Source: Oceanicola sp. 502str15 (lineage in GTDB: Bacteria > Pseudomonadota > Alphaproteobacteria > Rhodobacterales > Rhodobacteraceae). Taken from it: a DNA stretch of 64,000 bases. Positions 49,195-59,413 of the stretch are shown here, piece after piece. The position numbers were made by a program, and so were the translations under genes. The notes below the pieces were generated by a model, which worked only from the letters and a program-made list of their open reading frames with translations, ran no database searches and had not been told where the DNA came from. How positions within the stretch are numbered: position 1 is the first letter of the stretch; each line of letters begins with the position of its first letter. The stretch lies in contig NZ_WYDQ01000001.1 in the NCBI RefSeq assembly GCF_024105635.1, forward strand, positions 1,426,001 through 1,490,000. Direction: 5' to 3'.

Positions 49195-51222
49195 TTACTC
49201 CGCCGCCATCGGCGCTTCGCGCCGTGCCTTGGCCCCGGCCGCAAGCTCGGCCATGACCTCGGAGGCTCGTGCCACGGGGTTGGTCAGGTAATGATCCTTC
49301 ACGGCGGTCACGAAGTCTGCCGAACCGAGCTTGCCGGTCTTCAGCGGCTGCCACTCGTTTTCCGGCACCGTGTCGATCGCGGCCAGATGCGGCACCTCGG
49401 CCACCAGCGCCTGACGCAGCTGTGCAAGGCTGTCCCAAGGCTGGGCCTCGCCCTCCATCTGCGCCGAAGCGGCGCGCAGGATGGCCCAGTTTTCCTTGGC
49501 CTCGCCCGGCGGGAAGCCGGCGCGGAAGGCCAGTTGCGGGCGGCCCTCGGTGTTCACGAAGAGGCCGTTCTCCTCGGTCCATGCGGCGGCAGGCAGGATC
49601 ACGTCGGCGCGGTGTGCGCCCCGGTCACCATGGCTGCCCTGGTAGATCACGAAGGGACCGTCCTGAATGTCGACCTCGTCGGCACCGAGGTTCCAGATCA
49701 CCTCGGCCCCCTCCATGGCGGCCTCCATGCCGCCCTCGGTCACGGCGCCCACATCCATCGCGCCCACGCGCGATGCGGCGCTGTGCAGGATTAGCAACTT
49801 GGCCTTGCGGGCAGAGGCAATCTCCATCGCCGCAGCCAGAACCGCGGCCCCGTCCGCCTCGCGGATGGCGCCCTGCCCCACGATCACGATGCCGCGCTCG
49901 TCGTCCCCGACGGGCTCGTCCTTCGAAACCTTGATGTGCTCGGCCAGCGCCGCGCGGTCGGCGCCAAAGTGATGCGCGTCATAGGTCAGGTCGGCCATCG
50001 GCCCGATCACCCCGACCTGCGCGCCCTTGAGCCAGGCCTTGCGGATGCGTGCGTTCAGCACCGGGGCCTCGCTGCGCGGGTTGCATCCGATCAGCAGAAT
50101 GCCGTTGGCGTCATCGATGTCTTCGATGCGCGCCGTGCCGGCATAGCCCGAGCGGTTGCCCGCGGGCAGCTTGGCCCCGTCGGTGCGGCATTCGATTGCG
50201 CCACCCCGCGACTCGACCAGCTGTTTCAGCGCAAATGCGGCCTCGACCGGGGCCAGATCCCCGACCAGCCCGGCAATCTTCTTGCCCTTGGTCGCCTCGG
50301 CCACCCGTGCCAGCGCCTCACCCCACGTTGCGGGGTTCAGCTTGCCGTTCTCGCGGATGTAGGGCCTGTCGAGTCGCTGGCGGCGCAGCCCGTCCCAGAC
50401 AAAGCGGGACTTGTCCGAAAGCCACTCTTCGTTCACCCCGTCATGGTTGCGCGGCAGGATGCGCATCACTTCGCGCCCCTTCACATCCACGCGGATGTTG
50501 GAGCCAAGGGCATCCATCACATCGACGGTCTCGGTCTTGGTCAGCTCCCACGGGCGGGCGGTGAAAGCGTAGGGCTTGCTCACCAGCGCGCCCACCGGGC
50601 AGAGGTCGATGATATTGCCCTGCAACTCCGAGTCGAGCGTCTCGCCCAGATAGCTGGTGATCTCTGCATCCTCACCCCGGCCGGTCTGGCCCATCTGGGT
50701 GATCCCGGCCACCTCGGTGGTGAATCGCACGCAGCGGGTGCAGCTGATGCAGCGCGTCATGTGAGTCTCGACCAACGGGCCGAGGTTGAGATGGTCGGCG
50801 GCCCGCTTGGGCTCGCGGTAGCGCGAGAAATCCACGCCATAGGCCATAGCCTGGTCCTGCAGGTCGCATTCGCCGCCCTGATCGCAGATCGGGCAATCGA
50901 GCGGGTGGTTGATGAGCAGAAACTCCATCACCCCCTCGCGGGCCTTCTTCACCATCGGAGAGTTGGTTTTCACCACCGGCGGCTCGCCGTCCTTGCCGGG
51001 GCGCAGGTCTTTCACCTGCATCGCACAGCTGGCGGCAGGCTTGGGCGGGCCGCCCACAACCTCGACCAGACACATGCGGCAGTTGCCAGCAATGCTCAGA
51101 CGCTCGTGGTAGCAGAAACGCGGAACTTCCACCCCGGCCTGTTCGCAGGCCTGGATGAGCGTCATAGCGCCCTCTACCTCAACTTCTTTGCCGTCAATGA
51201 TGATCTTGCGCAGGTCGCTCAT
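49195..51222 (-). CDS. nuoG: NADH:quinone oxidoreductase subunit G
   Basis: NuoG is the largest peripheral subunit, carrying N1b, N4 and N5 clusters. The 675-aa protein has the [2Fe-2S] site [17 protein letters not shown], the histidine-ligated N5 site [27 protein letters not shown] and a molybdopterin-oxidoreductase-like C-terminus without a cofactor. Length and order are those of alphaproteobacterial NuoG. A 197-nt gap upstream holds a probable promoter. Confidence 0.96.
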   Translation of the reverse strand: MSDLRKIIIDGKEVEVEGAMTLIQACEQAGVEVPRFCYHERLSIAGNCRMCLVEVVGGPPKPAASCAMQVKDLRPGKDGEPPVVKTNSPMVKKAREGVMEFLLINHPLDCPICDQGGECDLQDQAMAYGVDFSRYREPKRAADHLNLGPLVETHMTRCISCTRCVRFTTEVAGITQMGQTGRGEDAEITSYLGETLDSELQGNIIDLCPVGALVSKPYAFTARPWELTKTETVDVMDALGSNIRVDVKGREVMRILPRNHDGVNEEWLSDKSRFVWDGLRRQRLDRPYIRENGKLNPATWGEALARVAEATKGKKIAGLVGDLAPVEAAFALKQLVESRGGAIECRTDGAKLPAGNRSGYAGTARIEDIDDANGILLIGCNPRSEAPVLNARIRKAWLKGAQVGVIGPMADLTYDAHHFGADRAALAEHIKVSKDEPVGDDERGIVIVGQGAIREADGAAVLAAAMEIASARKAKLLILHSAASRVGAMDVGAVTEGGMEAAMEGAEVIWNLGADEVDIQDGPFVIYQGSHGDRGAHRADVILPAAAWTEENGLFVNTEGRPQLAFRAGFPPGEAKENWAILRAASAQMEGEAQPWDSLAQLRQALVAEVPHLAAIDTVPENEWQPLKTGKLGSADFVTAVKDHYLTNPVARASEVMAELAAGAKARREAPMAAE

Positions 51223-51304
51223 GCGGGGCCCTCTTGGCTGCCCCCGGTCGGCACCTGCAAAGGGCCCTCTGCCCCGCCGCGCCGCATCCGGGTGATGCTG
51301 CGCT

Positions 51305-51347
51305 CTTGTAGGCTTGCGGGGGGGTGAGTTTCAACCCTCACACCCCC
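51305..51347 (-). promoter_or_regulatory. Possible internal promoter and hairpin before nuoG
   Basis: On the minus strand, TTGAAA (51334-51329) and TACAAG (51310-51305) are 18 bp apart, 83 nt upstream of nuoG. A hairpin pairing 51320-51328 with 51337-51347 (one bulge) overlaps the -35. It could end transcripts of the DUF5333-like gene or control the promoter. Confidence 0.4.
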
Positions 51348-51419
51348 GAAAAATCCTTAACACTCGCCACGTCTTATGGGGAGCGCCGCACCGCGGCACT
51401 CACCCACAGTTTCGCAAGG

Positions 51420-51836
51420 CTATTTCGCCCGCATCAGGCCCCCGGCCTGGGTGCCCGCGGCAATCTCTTCGCGGCCAAGTTTGCAGTAGCTCGCCGCGCT
51501 GCCGTCCGCGCCCTTCGAGCGCATGTAGGCCCGCGCCTTGCCAATCAGCCGCTCCTTCTGCGCCTTGTCGTCGACGTAGGCATCAATCTCGTCATCGCTG
51601 AACCCTTCCGAGCGGGCCTGCCGCTTGAGGGCGTTCAGAAAGCCGTAGCCCTTGATCGTCCGTGTCGAAATATCGGGGCACTTCTCGGCAATTTCCAACG
51701 CGATGCCCACCGAAATGAGCCCGCTGTTCACGGCCTTGCTGTCTGCGAGCGATTTGGCTGCCGCCGCGCCGGAGAATCCCATCGCCAGCATCACCGCGAT
51801 CACCGCGCCGCCCAGCATCTTGCCTGCATGTGTCAT
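51420..51836 (-). CDS. DUF5333-like secreted protein before nuoG
   Basis: The 138-aa product has a signal (GKMLGGAVIAVMLAMGFSGAAAA) and a helical mature part (VGIALEIAEKCPDISTRTIKGYGFLNALKRQARSEGFSDDEIDAYV) with two cysteines. The pattern fits a Rhodobacterales family I know as DUF5333; I did not check it. AAGGTGA precedes ATG 51836. It has its own likely promoter, so it may be expressed apart from the main operon. Confidence 0.75.
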   Translation of the reverse strand: MTHAGKMLGGAVIAVMLAMGFSGAAAAKSLADSKAVNSGLISVGIALEIAEKCPDISTRTIKGYGFLNALKRQARSEGFSDDEIDAYVDDKAQKERLIGKARAYMRSKGADGSAASYCKLGREEIAAGTQAGGLMRAK

Positions 51837-51920
51837 TGCATTCACCTTCTCTGTCCGTTTCGAGCGCATTTTGCGCCTCGGCTTCGATGAACCAGATGGG
51901 GCCACCATATTGGCTATGCA

Positions 51921-51949
51921 ATAACAAGGGCCTTGTCATCCACTGACAA
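51921..51949 (-). promoter_or_regulatory. Promoter for the DUF5333-like gene
   Basis: On the minus strand, TTGTCA (51949-51944) and TGTTAT (51926-51921) are 17 bp apart, about 85 nt before the DUF5333-like ATG. The palindrome ACAAGG-G-CCTTGT (51924-51936) overlaps the -10 and spacer and could be an operator. Confidence 0.55.
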
Positions 51950-51993
51950 TGACTCACATGTCCTTGATTTTCATGAAGATACGCGAAAAGCCG

Positions 51994-52287
51994 CTATTGC
52001 GGGCGCGGCCACTTGATGAGGGCGACGATCAGCACGACTACCGAGCTGATGAATCCGCCGATCGGGTGCGCCATGATCATGTACTCGCCCGGCAGGCCCA
52101 GCGAACCGATCAGAATCCTGACAATCGTGGGCAGCAGAAAGCCCAGACCCAGCATCACCATACCCACTGCCACCGCCGCACCGATCCCGAGACCGGTGCG
52201 AAGCGTGATCAGGCAGACGGCGCCGATCAGAACCAGCATGGAGAGCGTGCCCATGATCTGGGCGAGCGTGAAGACGAACGGGCTCAC
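51994..52287 (-). CDS. 97-aa membrane protein after nuoF, GTG start
   Basis: The product has three hydrophobic segments ([53 protein letters not shown]). No family is recognised. The GTG at 52285-52287 overlaps the nuoF stop as GTGA, so translation is coupled to nuoF. A 157-nt gap then precedes the DUF5333-like gene. Confidence 0.75.
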   Translation of the reverse strand: MSPFVFTLAQIMGTLSMLVLIGAVCLITLRTGLGIGAAVAVGMVMLGLGFLLPTIVRILIGSLGLPGEYMIMAHPIGGFISSVVVLIVALIKWPRPQ

Positions 52288-53570
52288 TCGGCGGCGATGG
52301 CGCCGCGCTTGCCGGCGATGCGATCTTCGATCACGTCGCGGAAGTTGCGGATCAGGCCCTGAATCGGCCAAGCCGCCGCGTCGCCGAGGGCGCAGATGGT
52401 GTGGCCTTCAACCTGCTTGGTCACGTCGAAGAGCATGTCGATCTCTTCCACGCTCGCCTCGCCCCGCACAAGACGGTCCATCACCCGCATCATCCAGCCC
52501 GTGCCTTCGCGGCAGGGGGTGCACTGTCCGCAGCTCTCATGCTTGTAAAACTTGCTGAGCCGCCAGATCGCCTTGATGATGTCGGTGCTCTTGTCCATCA
52601 CGATCACCGCCGCCGTGCCGAGGCCGGAGCCCAGCTCGCCGCGCAGGTAGTCGAAGTCCATGATGGCGTCTTTCATGTTCTCGCCGCGCACGCAGGGCAC
52701 CGAAGAGCCGCCCGGAATCACCGCCAGCAGGTTGTCCCAGCCGCCGCGAATCCCGCCGCAGTGCTTTTCGATCAACTCCTCGAAGCTGATCGACATGGCC
52801 TCTTCGACCACGCAGGGCGTGTTCACATGGCCCGACACCGCAAACAGCTTGGTGCCCGCGTTGTTCTGGCGGCCGAAGCCGGCAAACCAGCTCGCGCCAC
52901 GGCGCAGGATGGTCGGGGCCACGGCGATCGATTCCACGTTGTTCACCGTGGTCGGGCAGCCGTAAAGGCCCGCGCCCGCCGGGAACGGCGGCTTCATCCG
53001 GGGCATCCCCTTCTTGCCTTCGAGGCTTTCCAGCAGCGCGGTTTCCTCGCCGCAGATATAGGCCCCTGCCCCGTGGTGCAGGAAAATGTCGAAATCCCAG
53101 CCCGACCCAGCGGCATTCTTGCCCACCAGCCCGGCGTCATAGGCCTCGTCGATCGCGGCCTGCAGCGCCTCGCGCTCGCGGATGTACTCGCCGCGCAGGT
53201 AGACATAGCAGGTGTGGGCATTCATCGCGAAGCTGGCAATCAGGCAGCCCTCGATCAGCGTGTGCGGATCGTGGCGCATGATCTCCCGGTCCTTGCAGGT
53301 GCCCGGCTCGGATTCGTCGGCGTTCACAACCAGATAGGCCGGGCGTCCGTCGCTCTCCTTGGGCATGAAGCTCCACTTCAGCCCGGTCGGAAAGCCCGCG
53401 CCGCCGCGCCCGCGAAGCCCGCTCGCCTTCATCTCCTCCACGATCCAGTCGCGGCCCTTCTTGATGATGTCGCCGGTGCCGTCCCAATGCCCGCGCGCCT
53501 GCGCGCCCTTCAGGGTGCGGTCGTGCATCCCGTAGATGTTGGTGAAGATGCGGTCGCTGTCCTGCAACAT
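52284..53570 (-). CDS. nuoF: NADH:quinone oxidoreductase subunit F
   Basis: NuoF binds NADH and FMN and holds cluster N3. The 428-aa protein has the nucleotide loop [13 protein letters not shown], the FMN site [16 protein letters not shown] and the cluster motif [14 protein letters not shown] near residue 350. The start at 53570 (GGAG 10 nt upstream) is chosen over an open extension to 53645. Confidence 0.97.
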   Translation of the reverse strand: MLQDSDRIFTNIYGMHDRTLKGAQARGHWDGTGDIIKKGRDWIVEEMKASGLRGRGGAGFPTGLKWSFMPKESDGRPAYLVVNADESEPGTCKDREIMRHDPHTLIEGCLIASFAMNAHTCYVYLRGEYIREREALQAAIDEAYDAGLVGKNAAGSGWDFDIFLHHGAGAYICGEETALLESLEGKKGMPRMKPPFPAGAGLYGCPTTVNNVESIAVAPTILRRGASWFAGFGRQNNAGTKLFAVSGHVNTPCVVEEAMSISFEELIEKHCGGIRGGWDNLLAVIPGGSSVPCVRGENMKDAIMDFDYLRGELGSGLGTAAVIVMDKSTDIIKAIWRLSKFYKHESCGQCTPCREGTGWMMRVMDRLVRGEASVEEIDMLFDVTKQVEGHTICALGDAAAWPIQGLIRNFRDVIEDRIAGKRGAIAAE

Positions 53571-53599
53571 GGGCTGGCTCCAAATTCGGCTTCGCAACT

Positions 53600-53644
53600 C
53601 GGGGGATAGCTGAACCCCCGCGCCAATGCCAGAGTGTTCTGGCA
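53600..53644 (-). other. Two tandem hairpins before nuoF
   Basis: CGGGGG/CCCCCG (53600-53605 with 53615-53620) and TGCCAGA/TCTGGCA (53627-53633 with 53638-53644) lie in the 126-nt gap between the 77-aa gene and nuoF, a gap much longer than elsewhere in the operon. They may be RNA processing or stability elements that alter subunit ratios. Confidence 0.45.
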
Positions 53645-53696
53645 CCGACAGGTTTACATTCCACTCCCTCGCGGCCTCATGCCTGCGAGGGCAAAT

Positions 53697-53930
53697 TCAC
53701 TTTCGCCGCCGCCACATCGCGGCGAGGTTGACCATGGCAAAGACGAAGCAGGCCATGGCCACGAGGTAGAAGAAGATCTCGTAGCGCGCCTGTAGTCCGA
53801 GCTTCACCACCAGCCAGGGTGCCAGAACCGCCAGCATCCCCGCCGCCGCGATCAGCAGCGCAATCCGGCGTCCCAAGCGGGCAAAGGCCTGATCGTCCTC
53901 GCGTGTCACCGGGCCCGCCTCAGTAGACAT
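53697..53930 (-). CDS. 77-aa two-helix membrane protein (DUF5337-like)
   Basis: The product has two hydrophobic helices ([43 protein letters not shown]) and an RRRK end. The pattern fits a Rhodobacterales family I know as DUF5337, unchecked. The start lies inside the last codons of nuoE (11-nt overlap). Confidence 0.75.
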   Translation of the reverse strand: MSTEAGPVTREDDQAFARLGRRIALLIAAAGMLAVLAPWLVVKLGLQARYEIFFYLVAMACFVFAMVNLAAMWRRRK

Positions 53931-55350
53931 CGCCCTTCTTCACCCGGCCCGAAAACTCGGTCTCGCCGCCCTCTGCCAGAACCTTGGCCTGGCTGACCCA
54001 TTCGTCACGCCGGGCGCGGCCCTTGAAGCCTTCAAGGTTCTCGTCCACCCAGTCGAGCTCCTCGTCGCTCCATTTGGCGATCTGGTCGAAGTGGTAGAAG
54101 CCCATCGAATTCAACAGCTTCTCAAGCTTCGGCCCCACGCCCTTGATGGACTTGAGGTTGTCGGCCTTGCCACCGCGCGCCGCGCTCAGCGTCTCCGGCT
54201 TGGTGCCCGCACTGGCAGGGGCCTCCCCGGATGTCTCCGTCCTGGCTTCCGCGCTTGCAGGCGCCTTCTTCTTGGCCTTGCCGGTCGTGTCGTCCGCGCT
54301 GGCGGTCGCCTTGTCGGCGCCGGCCTTCGGCCCTGGCTTCGACGCCTTGGCTTCACTGGCCTTGCCACCATCCTTCGAGGTCACATCCTCTCCGGCACCG
54401 CCGGCGGGCGCAGTGGCCTGGCCCTTGGCATCGGCAGACTCCTTGCCCGCATCGGCCTTGCGCTCGGCATCACCCTCGCCGTCCACCTTCTCGTGGTCGG
54501 CCTCGGCCTGCTTTTCCTTGGCGGCGGGCTTCTTCTTGGCTTCCGCGTCCTGCTGCACCGAAGACTTGGGCGTCTCGGCCTTCACAGGCTTGCTGCCGGT
54601 CGCAGCGGCATCGGCACGCTCCCGCGAGGTCGGGGTGGCGTTCTTGCCGCTCCACGGGGTGAGCAGCGGCACTTCCTGCCCGTCGATCCGCTTCACCGTG
54701 TCGCCAAGATCGGTCGCAAGCTGCACCGAGGCGTTGTACTTGGTCTTGCCGCTGTCATGCTCTGTCAGCGAGGTCAGCCCGCTCAACGGCTCGGCAGCGT
54801 AGCGGCCGTTCTGCGGCCCCGGCACCGGCACCTTGCCCGCGCGGAGCTCCTCGATGATCTCGCCAAAGCGCTCGGCGGTCAGATCCTCGTAGTAGTCCTT
54901 GCCGATCTGGGCCATCGGCGCGTTGGCGCAGGAGCCGAGGCATTCGACCTCCTCCCAGCTCAGCTTGCCATCGGCAGAGATCTCATGCGGGTTGGCCGCG
55001 ATCTTTTCCTGGCACACGGCCATCAGATCCTCGGCGCCGCAGATCATGCAGCTCGTGGTGCCGCAAACCTGAATATGGGCAACAGATCCAACGGGTTGGA
55101 GCTGGAACATGAAGTAGAAGCTCGCCACCTCCAGCACCCGGATATCGGCCATGCCCAGCATATCCGCCACATGCTCGATCGCCGGACGAGTCAGCCAACC
55201 CTCCTGCTCCTGCGCCCGCCACAGCAGCGGGATCACGGCGCTTGCTTCCCGGCCCTCGGGATACTTGGTGAGCTGTGCTTCGGCCCAGGCCTTGTTGGCG
55301 GGCGTGAAGGCAAAGCTCTCGGGCTGTTCGTGATAGAGACGGCGAAGCAT
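53920..55350 (-). CDS. nuoE: NADH:quinone oxidoreductase subunit E with long C-terminal extension
   Basis: NuoE holds cluster N1a in a thioredoxin-like fold. The first 240 residues are standard, with CGTTSC and CLGSC as cluster cysteines. The protein is 476 aa, about twice the usual length: residues about 240-392 are low-complexity Ala/Lys/Glu/Pro/Thr, and about 393-462 form a helix-hairpin-helix-like domain ([58 protein letters not shown]). Similar tails occur on ribosomal protein L21 in alphaproteobacteria, as far as I recall. It could bind nucleic acid or another subunit. Confidence 0.95.
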   Translation of the reverse strand: MLRRLYHEQPESFAFTPANKAWAEAQLTKYPEGREASAVIPLLWRAQEQEGWLTRPAIEHVADMLGMADIRVLEVASFYFMFQLQPVGSVAHIQVCGTTSCMICGAEDLMAVCQEKIAANPHEISADGKLSWEEVECLGSCANAPMAQIGKDYYEDLTAERFGEIIEELRAGKVPVPGPQNGRYAAEPLSGLTSLTEHDSGKTKYNASVQLATDLGDTVKRIDGQEVPLLTPWSGKNATPTSRERADAAATGSKPVKAETPKSSVQQDAEAKKKPAAKEKQAEADHEKVDGEGDAERKADAGKESADAKGQATAPAGGAGEDVTSKDGGKASEAKASKPGPKAGADKATASADDTTGKAKKKAPASAEARTETSGEAPASAGTKPETLSAARGGKADNLKSIKGVGPKLEKLLNSMGFYHFDQIAKWSDEELDWVDENLEGFKGRARRDEWVSQAKVLAEGGETEFSGRVKKGDVY

Positions 55351-55364
55351 GGGCTACCTCAGGT

Positions 55365-55559
55365 TCATGGGGTGGGCGCGTTCAGAATGGCGAACGACAT
55401 GCCGAAGGTGATGATGAGAAACAGCAGGAAAAAGACCGCCCCGCCCGCAACGATCGCAACCGGATAGGCCAGCGCCGCGCTCGGCACCCGCCGGGCAACG
55501 AAGACCGTCACCGAAAGCGATGCGACCAGAAGCAGGAATGCGACGAGGATCGGGGTCAT
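55365..55559 (-). CDS. 64-aa two-helix membrane protein between nuoD and nuoE
   Basis: The product begins MTPILVAFLLLVASLSVTVF, has a short polar turn (ARRVPSAALAYP) and a second helix (VAIVAGGAVFFLLFLIITFG). No family is recognised. It is 4 nt after nuoD and 14 nt before nuoE. Confidence 0.75.
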   Translation of the reverse strand: MTPILVAFLLLVASLSVTVFVARRVPSAALAYPVAIVAGGAVFFLLFLIITFGMSFAILNAPTP

Positions 55560-55563
55560 GGCG

Positions 55564-56781
55564 TCAGCGGTCCACTTCGCCGAACACGATATCCATCGTG
55601 CCGATGATGGCGGCGATGTCGGCCAGCTGGTGACCCTTGGCGATATGGTCCATCGACTGCAGGTGCAGGTAGCCCGGTGCGCGCAGCTTGGCGCGGTAGG
55701 GTTTGTTGGTTCCGTCGGCCTTCAGATACACGCCGAACTCGCCCTTCGGCGCCTCGACCGCGCAATAGACCTCGCCCGCGGGCACATGGAAGCCCTCGGT
55801 GTAGAGCTTGAAGTGGTGGATCAGCGCTTCCATCGACTGCTTCATCTCGCCGCGCTTGGGCGGGGTGATCTTGCCGCGGGAGAGCACGTCGCCCTGCCCT
55901 TCCGGAGCGCGAAGCTTTTCAATGGCTTGCAGGATGATGCTGGTCGACTGGCGCATCTCTTCCATCCGCACGAGGTAGCGGTCGTAGCAGTCGCCGTTCT
56001 TGCCGATCGGAATCTCGAACTTGAACTCGTCGTAGCACTCGTAGGGCTGGGCGCGGCGCAGATCCCAGGCCATGCCCGAGCCGCGCACCATCACGCCGCT
56101 GTAGCCCCAGTCCAGCGCTTCCTGCTGGCTGACCACGCCGATATCGGCGTTGCGCTGCTTGAAGATGCGGTTCTCGGTCAGCAGCCCGTCGATATCCGCC
56201 AGCCGCTTCGGAAACTTCTTGGCCCAGGTCTCGATATCGTCGAGCAACTCGGGCGGCAGGTCCTGGTGCACACCGCCGGGGCGGAAATAGGCCGCGTGAA
56301 GCCGCGCGCCGCAGGCCCGCTCGTAGAAGATCATCAGGTCTTCGCGCTCCTCGAAGCCCCAGAGCGGCGGGGTCAGCGCACCCACGTCCATCGCCTGCGT
56401 GGTGACGTTCAGCAAGTGGTTTAGGATGCGGCCGATCTCGGAATAGAGCACCCGGATCAGGCTGGCCCGGCGCGGCACCGGGGTGCCGGTGAGCTTTTCG
56501 ATGGCGAGGCACCAGGCGTGTTCCTGATTCATCGGAGCCACGTAGTCGAGCCGGTCGAAATAGGGCAGGTTCTGCAGGTAGGTGCGGCTCTCCATCAGCT
56601 TCTCGGTGCCGCGATGCAGCAGCCCGATATGGGGGTCGCAGCGCTCCACGATCTCGCCGTCAAGCTCCAGCACCAGCCGCAGAACACCATGCGCCGCAGG
56701 GTGTTGCGGGCCGAAGTTGATGTTGAAGTTGCGGATCTTCTGCTCGCCCGTCAGCGCGTCTTCAAAGCCTTTGCCATCCAT
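55564..56781 (-). CDS. nuoD: NADH:quinone oxidoreductase subunit D
   Basis: NuoD is the 49-kDa subunit forming the quinone pocket with NuoB. The 405-aa protein includes [39 protein letters not shown] and the C-terminal [14 protein letters not shown]. The start at 56781 is chosen so that it begins [19 protein letters not shown]; an open extension to 56829 lacks family support. Confidence 0.97.
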   Translation of the reverse strand: MDGKGFEDALTGEQKIRNFNINFGPQHPAAHGVLRLVLELDGEIVERCDPHIGLLHRGTEKLMESRTYLQNLPYFDRLDYVAPMNQEHAWCLAIEKLTGTPVPRRASLIRVLYSEIGRILNHLLNVTTQAMDVGALTPPLWGFEEREDLMIFYERACGARLHAAYFRPGGVHQDLPPELLDDIETWAKKFPKRLADIDGLLTENRIFKQRNADIGVVSQQEALDWGYSGVMVRGSGMAWDLRRAQPYECYDEFKFEIPIGKNGDCYDRYLVRMEEMRQSTSIILQAIEKLRAPEGQGDVLSRGKITPPKRGEMKQSMEALIHHFKLYTEGFHVPAGEVYCAVEAPKGEFGVYLKADGTNKPYRAKLRAPGYLHLQSMDHIAKGHQLADIAAIIGTMDIVFGEVDR

Positions 56782-56785
56782 CGTC

Positions 56786-57682
56786 TCAGACCTTTTCCAT
56801 GTTGCGCTGCCATTCTTCCGGGAGCGCACCCATCTTTTCGGCCACCGCCGCGTATTGCGGGGCCAGCATCCTCTGCAGCGCGCTGCGGCGGCCCTCGTCG
56901 AGGTCCACCTCCGGCCCTGCGTTGATCTTCTCCTTCAACTCCGCCTTCACCCGGTCGATCCCGAGAAAATCGCAGAGCGACCGGACCGAGCCGGCCTTGA
57001 ACAGGTTCTCGTAGAACCCGCACATCACCTGGTTGCGCGGCAGCCCTTCGAGCTTGGCCAGAACAGCGGCATAATCGCCCCGCTGGGCAATATCGGCATT
57101 CTCGCCCCGCAGCGCCCTGTCGAGCAACTGCCGCGCCGCCGACTCCGGTTCGCCGCCCTTGCCGCGCTCGGCCCGCTTGCCGGCCATGAAGCGGCACTGG
57201 CTCCAGTAGCGGTCCACCGGGTCACGCATCAGGAACAGAAAGCGCGTTTCCGGCACCACCTCGGCCATGGCCTGCAGGCGCTTCTGCGGCAGCAGGCAAT
57301 AGGCGGGGGTGATATCGGCCACCAGCCGGGACTCGCCCACGCCGTCATAGAGCAGGTCGAGATAGGCGCGCGGGTCGCGTGCGCCAATCACCAGCACCGC
57401 CAGCCAGCGTTCCATCTGCTTCAGACGGCGGCGCAGGCGCGGCAACCGCCCCTCCTCCTCGCCAGCTTCGATCCGGGCAATCCGGTCGCGCAGGCGGGTG
57501 ATCTGGGCGACCACGAAATCCTTCTGCCAGTCCGGGTTCATCCCCTCGACCGTATCCCAGTAGTGCAGTTCCTTGGCCACGGGCATGTGGCATTGCGGAT
57601 GGGCATCCAGAAAGCTGTAGAGCCAGCTCGTGCCGGTCTTCGGCGCGCCGATCCCGAACAGCAATGTCGCCCGATCCGACAT
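56786..57682 (-). CDS. Sulfotransferase inserted between nuoC and nuoD
   Basis: The 298-aa protein is a PAPS-dependent sulfotransferase. The 5'-phosphosulfate loop [18 protein letters not shown] lies near residue 12 and the 3'-phosphate motif [18 protein letters not shown] near residue 147. A helical, Arg-rich insert (residues about 65-100) is extra. The acceptor is unknown. The start is ATG 57682 with AAGG upstream; a TTG at 57685 is possible. Only 4 nt separate it from nuoD, so it is part of the operon. Confidence 0.85.
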   Translation of the reverse strand: MSDRATLLFGIGAPKTGTSWLYSFLDAHPQCHMPVAKELHYWDTVEGMNPDWQKDFVVAQITRLRDRIARIEAGEEEGRLPRLRRRLKQMERWLAVLVIGARDPRAYLDLLYDGVGESRLVADITPAYCLLPQKRLQAMAEVVPETRFLFLMRDPVDRYWSQCRFMAGKRAERGKGGEPESAARQLLDRALRGENADIAQRGDYAAVLAKLEGLPRNQVMCGFYENLFKAGSVRSLCDFLGIDRVKAELKEKINAGPEVDLDEGRRSALQRMLAPQYAAVAEKMGALPEEWQRNMEKV

Positions 57683-57705
57683 CAATCAGCCCTTGGCCTG
57701 CTTGT

Positions 57706-58314
57706 TCATTTCGCGTCCTCGGTCTTCTCGTCACCGGGCAGGATGTACTCGGCACCCTCCCAGGGGCTCATGAAGTCGAACTGCCGGTAATCCTGCGTCA
57801 GCTTCACAGGCTCGTAGACAACCCGCTTCTCGACCTCGTCGTAGCGCACCTCGGTATAGCCCGTGGTGGGGAAGTCCTTGCGCAGCGGGAAGCCGCGAAA
57901 GCCGTAGTCGGTGAGGATGCGGCGCAGGTCGGGATGGCCCGAGAACATGATGCCGAACATGTCGAAGACTTCGCGCTCGAACCAGTTGGCACTGGGGTGC
58001 TCGTTCACGATCGAGGGCACCATCTCGTCCTCGCGCACGGCCACCCGCAGGCGGATACGCTGGTTCTGGTACATGCTGAGGAAGTGGTAGACCACGTCGA
58101 ACCGCTTCTCCCGCTCCGGGTAGTCGACGGCGGTGATGTCCACCAGCGACGAGAAGCGGCAGTTGGCATCGGCTTTCAGGAACTCGACGAAGCCGGGCAG
58201 GTTCGACGGCGCCACATCCACGTTCAGCTCGCCATGGCTCACATCCCAGCCGAGCACGCAATCGGGGCGGCGCCCCTCGAGGTGCTGGCCAAGTTCGTTC
58301 AGGGCATCAGACAT
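57706..58314 (-). CDS. nuoC: NADH:quinone oxidoreductase subunit C
   Basis: NuoC is the 30-kDa peripheral subunit. The 202-aa protein has the signature ERKVWDMFGIMF in the form [27 protein letters not shown] near residue 100, followed by a conserved GFPLRKDFP. The tail ([19 protein letters not shown]) is typical. It is separate from nuoD, unlike the fused NuoCD of E. coli. Confidence 0.96.
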   Translation of the reverse strand: MSDALNELGQHLEGRRPDCVLGWDVSHGELNVDVAPSNLPGFVEFLKADANCRFSSLVDITAVDYPEREKRFDVVYHFLSMYQNQRIRLRVAVREDEMVPSIVNEHPSANWFEREVFDMFGIMFSGHPDLRRILTDYGFRGFPLRKDFPTTGYTEVRYDEVEKRVVYEPVKLTQDYRQFDFMSPWEGAEYILPGDEKTEDAK

Positions 58315-58329
58315 GTTGCTCTCCTTGGC

Positions 58330-58917
58330 TCAGCGAACCAGCGTGCCGGTGCGGCGGATGCGGCGCTGCAACTGCAACAGCCCGTACAGCAGGGCCTCTG
58401 CGGTGGGCGGGCAGCCCGGCACGTAGATGTCGACGGGCACGATCCGGTCGCAGCCACGGACAACCGAGTAGCTGTAGTGATAGTAGCCCCCGCCATTGGC
58501 ACAGGAGCCCATCGAGATCACGTAGCGCGGTTCGGCCATCTGGTCGTAGACCTTGCGCAGCGCCGGAGCCATCTTGTTGGTCAGCGTGCCGGCCACGATC
58601 ATCACGTCGGACTGGCGTGGGGAGGCGCGCGGGGCGATCCCGAAGCGCTCGGCATCATAGCGCGGCATCGAGGTGTGCATCATCTCCACCGCGCAGCAGG
58701 CCAGGCCGAAGGTCATCCAGTGCAGCGAGCCGGTGCGCGCCCAGTTGATCAGATCCTCGGTGGAGGTCAGCAGAAAGCCCTTGTCCTGCAGATCGCGGTT
58801 CATCGACTGAAGCGCAACCTCCTTGTCGACCCCGGCGGTGGTGGCGCCATAGGGGGCCAGCTCGCCCTGCACCTGCGGCGGTGCCAGCGGGCTGTCTGCT
58901 TTCGTGGTCACTCCCAT
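58330..58917 (-). CDS. nuoB: NADH:quinone oxidoreductase subunit B
   Basis: NuoB holds cluster N2 next to the quinone. The 195-aa protein has the tandem cysteines [10 protein letters not shown] and the motifs GSCANGGG and [14 protein letters not shown]. The start at 58917 overlaps nuoA by 10 nt and follows AAAGGGG. Confidence 0.96.
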   Translation of the reverse strand: MGVTTKADSPLAPPQVQGELAPYGATTAGVDKEVALQSMNRDLQDKGFLLTSTEDLINWARTGSLHWMTFGLACCAVEMMHTSMPRYDAERFGIAPRASPRQSDVMIVAGTLTNKMAPALRKVYDQMAEPRYVISMGSCANGGGYYHYSYSVVRGCDRIVPVDIYVPGCPPTAEALLYGLLQLQRRIRRTGTLVR

Positions 58918-59273
58918 TCCAGCGCCCCTTTCTTCCATTCATAGGCAAAACCCACCGTCAGCACGGCGAGGAACACCATCATCGACCAGAAGCCCAGCAT
59001 GCTGATGTCCTTGAAGGCCACGGCCCACGGGAACAGGAAGGCAATCTCGAGGTCGAAGATGATGAAGAGGATCGAGACGAGGTAGAACCGCACGTCAAAC
59101 TTCATCCTGGCGTCATCGAAGGCGTTGAACCCGCATTCGTAGGCACTCACCTTCTCCGCATCGGGGTTGCGCACCGCCAGTACGGCGGCGGCAAGGATCA
59201 GCACCAGCCCGAGGCCGATGGCGATACCGAGGAAGATGACAATGGGCAGATATTCTCTGAGCAAAGCGTCCAA
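58908..59273 (-). CDS. nuoA: NADH:quinone oxidoreductase subunit A, TTG start
   Basis: NuoA is a three-helix membrane subunit at the junction with the peripheral arm. The product (121 aa) has the conserved [41 protein letters not shown] block. The start is TTG at 59271-59273: AAAGGAG lies 7 nt upstream, and no ATG lies near; an open extension to 59300 has no family support. First gene of the operon. Confidence 0.93.
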   Translation of the reverse strand: MDALLREYLPIVIFLGIAIGLGLVLILAAAVLAVRNPDAEKVSAYECGFNAFDDARMKFDVRFYLVSILFIIFDLEIAFLFPWAVAFKDISMLGFWSMMVFLAVLTVGFAYEWKKGALEWE

Positions 59274-59346
59274 AGCCGGCTCCTTTCTCGCGTGCTGCAC
59301 GGGTCAGGCCGAGGGGCTCCGGGCGCGCGCATCGTGGCTGTGTCCG

Positions 59347-59375
59347 GTCTTACTCCCCGTCCCCGGGGGGGTCAA
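59347..59375 (-). promoter_or_regulatory. Promoter of the nuo operon
   Basis: On the minus strand, TTGACC (59375-59370) and TAAGAC (59352-59347) are 17 bp apart, with a predicted start near 59340, about 67 nt before nuoA. The -35 matches the tRNA promoter at 7376. Confidence 0.65.
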
Positions 59376-59389
59376 CCTGCAGGCCTTTC

Positions 59390-59409
59390 AAAAACCGGGC
59401 TTTTCGCCC
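59390..59409 (-). terminator. Weak terminator of the LysR gene
   Basis: On the minus strand, GGGC (59409-59406) pairs with GCCC (59400-59397) around a 5-nt loop, and TTTTT follows (59394-59390). The stem is only 4 bp. It sits just before the nuo promoter, separating the two units. Confidence 0.4.
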
Positions 59410-59413
59410 CGAT

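Noticed and set aside
59274..59300. Upstream start for nuoA at 59300
   Set aside because: It adds nine residues with no family support, and the strong AAAGGAG would be inside the coding region.
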